Positions 1-5,277 of a DNA stretch of 13,935 nt are shown in pieces. Position numbers and translations under genes: made by a program. The stretch's first letter is position 1; each line of letters starts with the position of its first letter. The notes under the pieces were generated by a model. The model was not told the origin of the DNA. It did not search any database and saw nothing but the letters and a program-made list of their open reading frames with translations. This stretch comes from M30B66 sp040882555 (GTDB taxonomy: Bacteria > Bacteroidota > Bacteroidia > M30B66), in assembly GCA_040882555.1 (NCBI GenBank), contig JBBEBC010000138.1, forward strand, positions 1 through 13,935. Direction: 5' to 3'.

Positions 1-584
1 AGTGGCTTAACTTATTAACAGTTAAGTGTTTATGTGTTTTTGTCGTGTACTAAAGATTTAGAATTAACTTTTTTCCAACCTGAATTAATGAGAAAAGAAA
101 CTAATTCATTAGATGCCTAATTGTTTATGTAGCAGATTTTGTTAACTGATAAATAAAAAAACAACAGTTGACTTCATATAATAATCATTGAAAAGTCGTT
201 TCTGCTTCTCTAAAAAATTCACATCATAAGCAATCGCAGTTTCTATCGTGATAAGAAAGTGAGTTAAATCATTTTCTCTTGAGAAGATAAACCTGAAATT
301 TATTTATTCCATTTTAATTCACAATTTCAGTTGAAAACTTCGGCCGTTTTATACGTTTATAAACGTTTACTATACGACTAATTCCAGCCAGGCGCCCTAA
401 CTTAGATTTGGAGGGAGGAAGCGGCCGGCCCCTAGGAGCACTTGCTTATACTACTGACAATCAATTATTTAAGTGCTATTTCTAGCCGTTTATAAACGTT
501 TAATAACAGCTGTAGGAAGAATCACGAATGAAAACTAATTAATAATAAGTTTTGAAAAAACCTTTTGAATTAACTAATCACGAA
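1..584. other. Intergenic region without a convincing gene; contains a GC-rich structured block
   Basis: No open frame with a start codon and recognisable product was found on either strand. Most of the stretch is very AT-rich. The exception is about 385-446, clearly GC-rich, which contains several short palindromes (GGCGCC at 391-396, GGCCGGCC at 423-430, CCTAGG at 431-436). That block lies between two copies of a 16-bp repeat described separately. A weak inverted repeat (CTTAAC, 9-nt loop, GTTAAG) is at 6-26. A 10-bp direct repeat AATCACGAAT occurs at 520-529 and 576-585, the second copy touching the stop codon of the neighbouring gene. I cannot assign a function. Confidence 0.6.
354..502. 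repeat. Pair of 16-bp palindrome-containing direct repeats flanking a GC-rich core
   Basis: CGTTTATAAACGTTTA occurs at 354-369 and 487-502. Each copy contains the perfect palindrome CGTTTATAAACG; the first extends to ACGTTTATAAACGT. Between them is a GC-rich core with a further inverted repeat, AGCACTT (437-443) against AAGTGCT (471-477), flanked by imperfectly paired CTAG and CGG segments on both sides (423-435 and 482-488). The whole can fold into a long bulged hairpin. It could be a small non-autonomous mobile element, an integron attC-like site or a structured intergenic repeat. The exact repeat is seen in the sequence; the identity is unknown. Confidence 0.5.
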
Positions 585-1307
585 TTACTGTATAGGTTTA
601 ATATAAATTGTCTGGCCGACTTGTGCATTAAAAACAGTACCTGCAACTATTTCTGCTTCTCTACCTTTCATGAATAGCACGGGCCAAAAAATGAGGGCTC
701 CAATCCCTATGGATTCAACGCTTCGGTTTTCTCCTTCTCGAAAAATATTTCCTGAAAGCATCACCTCTTGACCATCAATCGCCTGCACAGAACTCACTTG
801 TATTGAAAGCTCGCCTTGTTTCCCTAATTCCCTAGCTTTCTGAGCTTTTGTAATAACACCCTGAAGACTTTGTCCTGCCTTAATAAGCATAGTATTCTCA
901 ACAAGGACATCAAATTTTACTCTAAAATAAATTGTTTGCCCAGGACTAATTGTTTTTGAATTCAGAGTTTCAGCTAACTCAATTTGAACATTTGCACCCG
1001 CTGATAATGCTATTGATCCATCAATATTTCTTACGACGCTTGAGGAACCTGAGGATACTGATTGTGAACTAAATACATCCTTTGATCCGTTTGGGTATTT
1101 CACCATGAAAACGTCTGATTTAGGTAAAATAATCAAAGGACCAGCCTGATAGTCAAACTTTTTGTATTTTATTTCAATACTGTTTATTTCAATCACTTTG
1201 GCATTGATTTCTTCACCACTTTTAAGTGTTATTATGTCTTGAGAAAAACCATTTTCAATACATCCAACAAAACCTATAATAGCCAATAAGAAGTTGATTT
1301 TTCGCAT
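585..1307 (-). CDS. Secreted two-domain protein of unknown function
   Basis: The 240-aa product starts with a cleavable-looking signal peptide (residues 1-22, ending near FSQ), so it is probably periplasmic or surface-exposed. Residues 24-77 form a small beta-rich domain common in Bacteroidota exported proteins (pattern ITLKSGEEINAKVIEI, then KYKKFD and PNGSKDVF). A Ser-rich linker (about 79-90) leads to a second domain at about 104-187, whose pattern of PGQTI, KFDVLVE, IKAGQSLQGVITKAQKA and LGKQGELSI matches a domain often seen in bacterial exported proteins that begin with an IPAG-type beta strand. A hydrophobic patch at about 199-213 may be membrane-associated. No catalytic motif is visible. 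It stands alone, 92 bp from the DUF721 gene. Function is unknown; confidence that it is a real gene is high. Confidence 0.8.
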   Translation of the reverse strand: MRKINFLLAIIGFVGCIENGFSQDIITLKSGEEINAKVIEINSIEIKYKKFDYQAGPLIILPKSDVFMVKYPNGSKDVFSSQSVSSGSSSVVRNIDGSIALSAGANVQIELAETLNSKTISPGQTIYFRVKFDVLVENTMLIKAGQSLQGVITKAQKARELGKQGELSIQVSSVQAIDGQEVMLSGNIFREGENRSVESIGIGALIFWPVLFMKGREAEIVAGTVFNAQVGQTIYIKPIQ

Positions 1308-1399
1308 GATTTAAGTAGAGTTTTTTAATAATTAGGCGGAACAAATCCAATAAGAACAAAATTGTCAAAAAAAACTTTATGGAAAGAAGTAAGGTGAAA

Positions 1400-1693
1400 T
1401 TATCTGAATACAATTTCACTTACAATAGCTTCGCCAGCTTCTGCATTTAGATTTTCAATTATTCGAGATTTAGCAAAGGAAAGCTCACTCCGAATGCTTG
1501 CAGAATCTAATTCAACATACAGTGTACCTTGAAAAATTCGAACGTCTTTGGTGTGTTTGGCAATCATCGGTCCCATAATTTCGTTCCAAGATTGAAGCAT
1601 ACGAAATTCCTTGTAACGACTGTTTAAACCAGATTGATTTAAGAACAATTCAATAATTTCAGATACTGGATTTTCGTTACTTTTTCTCTTCAT
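1400..1693 (-). CDS. DUF721 / DciA-like protein
   Basis: This 97-aa product has the compact DUF721 pattern: an N-terminal helix (SEIIELFLNQSGLN), a central W-x-E-I-x-G segment (SWNEIMGPMIAKHT), then a strand pattern (VRIFQGTLYVELDSASIRSEL) and a C-terminal I-V-x-E-I-V-F-R. The family includes DciA, the loader of the replicative helicase in bacteria without DnaC, and DUF721 proteins next to recF are common in Bacteroidota. The ATG overlaps the recF stop as ATGA (1690-1693), so translation is probably coupled to recF. The recF frameshift might therefore reduce its translation. A role in DNA replication is inferred from family and neighbour, not shown here. Confidence 0.85.
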   Translation of the reverse strand: MKRKSNENPVSEIIELFLNQSGLNSRYKEFRMLQSWNEIMGPMIAKHTKDVRIFQGTLYVELDSASIRSELSFAKSRIIENLNAEAGEAIVSEIVFR

Positions 1694-2780
1694 AATTTCT
1701 TCACAACTGCATTTTCAACACTGAAGTGATCAAAGGTAGCCTGAATTTCTATAAGAATTTCGGCAATTCTCTCAGGATGTGAATCCGTAATAAAAATCTG
1801 CCCAAAATGCTGTTGACTTACTAATGTCATCAGAGCGGTTATTCTCGATTGATCTAGTTTTTCAAAAATATCATCCAACAGAAGCAAGGGCTTCTGTTTC
1901 ATAATTTCAGATAAAATATCGAACTGTGCTAGTTTTAAAGCAATCAGAAATGATTTCTGCTGTCCTTGAGAAGCATACTTTTTAAGAGGGAAATCGTTAA
2001 TCAACATACCCATATCATCCTTATGCACCCCGCAGGTGGTGTATTGAACAATTCTATCTCTTTCACGTGATTCAAGAAGTAGGTTTTTTATATCCACACT
2101 TTTAAGCTTCGACTCATATGTCAATGCAATAGTTTCTTTTCCTCCGCTCAAGAAAATATAATACTTCTGGACTAAAGCCGAAATTCTTTGAAGAAATTTT
2201 CCTCTCGCCTCAAATACTGGTAATGCCCAGTGTTCCAACTGCTCATCAAAAACATCGAGCAAATCGTTTGGAGCATAACCGGATTTTAGTGCCGCATTTC
2301 GTTGCTGGACCACTCGAGTGTATTTTATCAGAGATTCGAGGTACTGCTTATCAAATTGAGAAATAACAGAATCTAAAAATCGCCTCCTTTCTTCGCTTCC
2401 TTCAGTAATAAGCCCAATATCACTCGGCGAAATAACACCAAAGGAATTCTTCCAATATGCTCAGAAAGCCGCTCGTATTCCTTCCCATTTCTTTTGAACA
2501 CTTTCTTTTGTCCCCGCTTTATACCACAATAGATAGCTTCATTCTGACTATGACTCTCAAAGGTACCTTGGACTACAAAAAAGGGCTCCTCTAATCTAAT
2601 ATTCTGAGAATCAATAGGATTTAGAAAACTCTTGCAAAATGCTAGATAGTGTATGGAGTCGAGAAGATTCGTTTTCCCCGATCCATTGTTGCCTGTAAAA
2701 ACGACAACCGACTGTGTAAAATTAAGATTTGCCTCCTCATAATTCCTGAAATTAACCAGATGGAGATCGTTCAATCGCAT
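1690..2780 (-). pseudogene. recF: recF, DNA replication and repair ATPase, interrupted by a one-base frameshift
   Basis: RecF is an SMC-like ATPase that helps load RecA at gapped DNA. The upstream part encodes the N-terminus (MRLNDLHLVNFRNY) and Walker A (TGNNGSGKTNLLDS). The downstream part carries the signature motif (YASQGQQKSF) and Walker B (PLLLLDDIFEKLD). The frames break near 2436-2438. The upstream frame reads HIGRIPLV, then becomes nonsense and stops at about 2373. The -1 frame resumes as VISPSDIGLITEGSEERRRF, a highly typical RecF segment. Adding one G restores PLVVISPSD and gives about 363 aa, the normal family length. The start at 2780 is preferred over the longer frame from 2822 because homologues begin MRLN/MYLK-like directly before the NFRNY segment. 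CAAAGATA at 2784-2791 reads TATCTTTG on the coding strand and could be a -10-like element for a near-leaderless mRNA. The break could be a true mutation or a sequence error. Confidence 0.9.
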
Positions 2781-2852
2781 GGCCAAAGATAGCCAAGAGC
2801 TTCGAGATTTGTTATGAAACAAGCCCTTTTTGAACTCTCATTAATTTGAGCA

Positions 2853-2881
2853 TTGTAGGTATTAAAAAAAGCTTATTTTTG
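2853..2881 (+). promoter_or_regulatory. Predicted Bacteroidota-type promoter for the TPR-ribH operon
   Basis: TTG at 2853-2855 is followed after 18 nt by TATTTTTG (2874-2881), a full match to the TAnnTTTG element of Bacteroidota promoters. The start codon lies 23 nt downstream. The match is seen in the sequence; activity is inferred. Confidence 0.55.
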
Positions 2882-2904
2882 CGCCTCATTTTTGGAAACT
2901 AATT

Positions 2905-3594
2905 ATGGCTCAAAAAGCACCTAAACCAAAAGATACTATTGAAAGCATTGAAGATTCTTTGTCGAGAACAGAGATGTTCATTGAAACGAATCAAAAGCTA
3001 TTGCTGTCTGTTCTAGCCGGAATCATTATCGTTGTTGGGGCAGTCCTTGCGTATCAACAATTTATTGTAAAACCAAAAGAAGCAGAAGCGAATACTGCTA
3101 TGTTTAGAGCGGAGCTTTACTTTCAAAAGGACTCTTTCAACCTTGCTTTGAATGGAAATGATGCCTTTCAAGGATTTTTATCAGTAGCTGACGACTTCGG
3201 CGGCACCGACGCGGGTAACTTAGCTCATTATTATGCTGGAATCTGTTACCTTCAAACAGGTAAATTCGAAGAGGCCATCAATGAATTGGGAGAATATTCT
3301 GGTAGTGATGTGATGACTTCCTGCATGGCACTTGGAGCACAAGGTGATGCATTGATGGAACTTGGAAAAACGCAGGAAGCTGTTGATATGTATATCAAAG
3401 CAGCTGGTAAACACGAAAATATGTTCAGTACTCCAATGTATCTAATGAAAGCAGGTAATGCTTATGAAGATCTTGGAAATAATGAAAAAGCTTTAGAGAT
3501 TTATAAGAAAATACGTTCAGAATATTTTCAAAGTCCTGAAGGAAGAGACGCAGAAAAATACATAGCCCGCGCTGAAGCTAAGGCATCAAAATAA
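2905..3594 (+). CDS. Membrane-anchored tetratricopeptide repeat (TPR) protein
   Basis: The 229-aa product has a charged N-terminal segment (1-30) with no cleavable signal, one strong membrane helix at about 32-54, and a soluble part built of helical repeats. TPR-like units are visible at about 104-137 (AHYYAGICYLQTGKFEEAINEL), 140-173 (ALGAQGDALMELGKTQEAVDMY) and 178-212 (YLMKAGNAYEDLGNNEKALEIY). The topology resembles YfgM-like anchored TPR proteins, with the TPR domain probably periplasmic. TPRs mediate protein contacts, so a scaffold or chaperone-accessory role is likely, but the partner cannot be read from sequence. ribH follows after 8 nt, so they form an operon, and the divergent neighbour is recF. 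This arrangement is common in Flavobacteriia. Confidence 0.85.
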   Translation: MAQKAPKPKDTIESIEDSLSRTEMFIETNQKLLLSVLAGIIIVVGAVLAYQQFIVKPKEAEANTAMFRAELYFQKDSFNLALNGNDAFQGFLSVADDFGGTDAGNLAHYYAGICYLQTGKFEEAINELGEYSGSDVMTSCMALGAQGDALMELGKTQEAVDMYIKAAGKHENMFSTPMYLMKAGNAYEDLGNNEKALEIYKKIRSEYFQSPEGRDAEKYIARAEAKASK

Positions 3595-3602
3595 GCTGAT
3601 TT

Positions 3603-4103
3603 ATGTCATCTGAACATCAATCATTATCATCTATTCAAATGGTCAACATCCCTGATGTTGACCATTTTCATTTTACAATAATAACTGCAACCTGGAATTC
3701 GGACATCACTTCGGCCCTAGAACAAGGCTGTATTGATACTCTAAAGCAAAATGGAGTTTCTGATGAGCGGATTCGTATTATAAGGGTTCCTGGCAGCTGG
3801 GAGCTAATTTCTGCCGCACGTAACGTTATTACTATGACTAACACCTCTGCAGTTATTTGCATTGGAGCAGTCATCCAAGGCGGAACTCCACATTTTGAAT
3901 ACATCTGCCAAGGTGTTACTGATGGACTTGCACGATTATGTTCTACTCAGGATGTACCTGTAATTTATGGAGTTCTAACTCTAAATACCATGGAACAAGC
4001 CATTGAACGATCTGGTGGTCGACTAGGGAATAAAGGCGATGAAGCTGCCATTACGGCACTTGAAATGGCCAATATGAGAAGGGAATTATCAAAAAACCCG
4101 TGA
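3603..4103 (+). CDS. ribH: 6,7-dimethyl-8-ribityllumazine synthase
   Basis: RibH joins 5-amino-6-ribitylaminouracil and 3,4-dihydroxy-2-butanone 4-phosphate to make the lumazine precursor of riboflavin, in the cytoplasm. The 166-aa length is normal. Visible motifs are TATWN (substrate loop), RVPGSWELISAAR, the block GAVIQGGTPHFEYIC containing the catalytic-site His, PVIYGVLTLNTMEQAIERSGG and LGNKGDEAA. In the IQGG segment a Gly replaces the Glu common in homologues; this position varies in the family and is probably not damaging. The gene follows the TPR gene with an 8-nt gap, and its stop codon lies inside the stem of the downstream terminator. A perfect 14-bp inverted repeat lies within codons 12-22 and is listed separately. 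No FMN riboswitch is visible upstream. ATG at 3639 (MVNIPD) is a possible alternative start, but homologues usually have a similar N-terminal extension. Confidence 0.95.
   Translation: MSSEHQSLSSIQMVNIPDVDHFHFTIITATWNSDITSALEQGCIDTLKQNGVSDERIRIIRVPGSWELISAARNVITMTNTSAVICIGAVIQGGTPHFEYICQGVTDGLARLCSTQDVPVIYGVLTLNTMEQAIERSGGRLGNKGDEAAITALEMANMRRELSKNP
3637..3667 (+). promoter_or_regulatory. Perfect 14-bp stem-loop within the 5' end of ribH
   Basis: AAATGGTCAACATC (3637-3650) and GATGTTGACCATTT (3654-3667) are exact reverse complements separated by the 3-nt loop CCT. The 3' arm runs into a T-rich stretch (TTTTCATTTT, 3665-3674). This has the form of an intrinsic terminator or attenuator placed about 35 nt after the ribH start codon, on an mRNA shared with the TPR gene. 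The structure is certain from the sequence; a regulatory role is inferred. Confidence 0.5.
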
Positions 4104-4133
4104 GCAAATCGCTTCTGATTCGCATCACGGGTT
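4095..4133. terminator. Bidirectional intrinsic terminator between ribH and the metal-uptake operon
   Basis: AACCCGTGA (4095-4103) pairs with TCACGGGTT (4125-4133). The inner segment GCAAATC...GATTCGC extends the stem with one mismatch around a GCTTCT loop. On the minus strand it is followed by TTTTTT, so it is strong for the converging DUF4625 gene. On the plus strand the trailing run is weaker (GGGTTATT). The ribH TGA stop is inside the 5' arm. Confidence 0.85.
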
Positions 4134-4151
4134 ATTAAATGGTAAGCTAGA

Positions 4152-4892
4152 TTAATTCAGCGTAAATTCTATATCAGCATCGCTTAAATTGTTGACCTGA
4201 TCTTTTACAAGAATTTCTAGGGTGTATTCGCCTGCTCCCCAACCAGTTGTTGGAATTTCTAAATTTAAAGAATAACTAGGTTGGGCTAGCTCTAAATCCT
4301 CATCGTAAACGAGAGTTGAGCCTTGATAAACCTTTACCTCAACATCACCCAAACCTATATTATCAGCTAATTCGGCTGATACCACAATAGGAGATCCCAA
4401 TGTATATATTCCTGCCGAAGTTGGACTATTCACAGTAATTGTTGGCGATAATAAATCGCCTGAATTACGAATTACAATATCTCGTTCAACAAAATCACTT
4501 TGATTTCCCGAAGCATCTACAGCTGTTAATATAACATGATATTTTCCTGCCGCTGCTTCTTGTGGAATATCGATATCCTCATGAAAAATTTGATTTCTAC
4601 CAGCCAAATCGATTATTCTAATAACCTCAAAGAAGCTAGCAGAACTTACTTTGCCATGGTCGTGACCATCACCAGCACTATGGATATCAATCTTTAACTG
4701 AGATAATTCTTCATTGTCGCTTACAGTTCCATCAATATGAAGCTCTGTGCCACTAAATAAGGTATCGTTTTCTAAAGGCTCTAATACAGAATCTATTGTT
4801 GGTTTTGTATTATCGGGATCATCTTTTTTGCAAGAGCTCACTGCAAAAGCTATTGCAGCAAATAGTAATAATTGTATTTTAAAGTTTTTCAT
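4152..4892 (-). CDS. DUF4625 lipoprotein, probable metal-uptake accessory
   Basis: The 246-aa product has a lipoprotein signal with lipobox VSSC, Cys21 being the lipidated residue. KKDDPD follows, a polar segment typical of Bacteroidota surface or outer-membrane lipoproteins. Two Ig-like beta domains follow: about 31-142 (PTIDSV...VERDIVIRN) and about 149-246 (PTITVNSP...FTLN), each with a D-N-x-x-L/G type turn. The first contains H71 and the cluster GDGHDHGK (H77, H79), a plausible metal-binding loop in a family already linked by neighbourhood to TonB receptors. It is the last gene of the receptor operon, and its transcript ends at the strong terminator at 4095-4133. Capturing or handing over Zn or another divalent metal at the cell surface is inferred from the His cluster and the operon. 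Confidence 0.8.
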   Translation of the reverse strand: MKNFKIQLLLFAAIAFAVSSCKKDDPDNTKPTIDSVLEPLENDTLFSGTELHIDGTVSDNEELSQLKIDIHSAGDGHDHGKVSSASFFEVIRIIDLAGRNQIFHEDIDIPQEAAAGKYHVILTAVDASGNQSDFVERDIVIRNSGDLLSPTITVNSPTSAGIYTLGSPIVVSAELADNIGLGDVEVKVYQGSTLVYDEDLELAQPSYSLNLEIPTTGWGAGEYTLEILVKDQVNNLSDADIEFTLN

Positions 4893-4906
4893 TATGTTTT
4901 TATTAT

Positions 4907-4918
4907 CGCCTCACGGCG
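4907..4918 (-). other. Small GC-rich hairpin just upstream of the DUF4625 start
   Basis: CGCC (4907-4910) pairs with GGCG (4915-4918) around a 4-nt loop in an AT-rich gap between two operon genes, about 14 nt before the DUF4625 ATG. It is short and lacks a clear U-run. It might adjust stability or translation of the last cistron; it may also be chance. Confidence 0.25.
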
Positions 4919-4944
4919 GATGAAGAATTTTGTTAATTAATATT

Positions 4945-5277
4945 TCAAACTAATTCTTCTGGCGGACCTCTATTATATGATTTCCCATACCTTGAGCTAG
5001 ACTCAGATTCTAGAATAATTATGCTTACTAACTCTTTATATCTTAAAAATGATCTCGCAATTTCTATTGCAAATGAAGAATAAGGAATTACAGATACATT
5101 CCATTCAGGACAGTGATGATGCTTTGAATCTAGAGTTACTTCATTGTTTAATTCTACATGATGAATGGTGTGCTTATGACCATGAAATTTATGCATCAAT
5201 TCCGATGGAAACCAAAGGTTCGCAAATGCCGAGAACAGCAATAAAGCAATGATATGTTGTACTCTCCTTATTCTCAT
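4945..5277 (-). CDS. Small His-rich exported protein, probable zinc/metal-handling
   Basis: The 110-aa product has an N-terminal hydrophobic segment (about 8-23) fitting a signal peptide or anchor. A His-rich stretch follows (H29, H32, H34, H36, H39, H40, H53, H54, H55 with C56), giving nine His and one Cys in 28 residues. The C-terminal half has no His and ends in a polar NRGPPEELV tail. The ATG overlaps the receptor stop codon as ATGA (5274-5277), indicating translational coupling and a working link with the receptor. I do not know a named family. The His density strongly suggests divalent metal binding in the periplasm. Zinc is favoured by the nearby Zur-type regulator; copper, nickel or cobalt cannot be excluded. 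Confidence 0.75.
   Translation of the reverse strand: MRIRRVQHIIALLLFSAFANLWFPSELMHKFHGHKHTIHHVELNNEVTLDSKHHHCPEWNVSVIPYSSFAIEIARSFLRYKELVSIIILESESSSRYGKSYNRGPPEELV

Noticed and set aside
142..303. A 53-codon open frame on the minus strand (NFRFIFSREND, then LEKQKRLFNDYY)
   Set aside because: It has no usable start codon after the upstream stop and matches no family I recognise; it may be a gene remnant but is too short to call.
385..446. Cluster of rare-cutter restriction sites (GGCGCC, GGCCGGCC, CCTAGG) suggesting vector or linker sequence
   Set aside because: The flanking repeats and the inverted arms continue through the block, and no known vector sequence is recognisable, so a natural GC-rich element is more likely.
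2430..2445. Programmed -1 frameshift in recF
   Set aside because: A -1 slip would give the right protein, but the site (CCTTTGGTGTTA) is not a slippery heptamer and no stimulating structure is obvious; a simple deletion or sequence error is simpler.
2373..2822. The longer N-terminus of the recF upstream frame (start at 2822, MFHNKSRSS)
   Set aside because: RecF homologues begin at the MRLNDLHLVNFRNY segment; the extra 14 residues do not resemble the family.
3220..3904. Open frames on the minus strand across the TPR and ribH genes
   Set aside because: They lie opposite two clear genes and show no protein family pattern.
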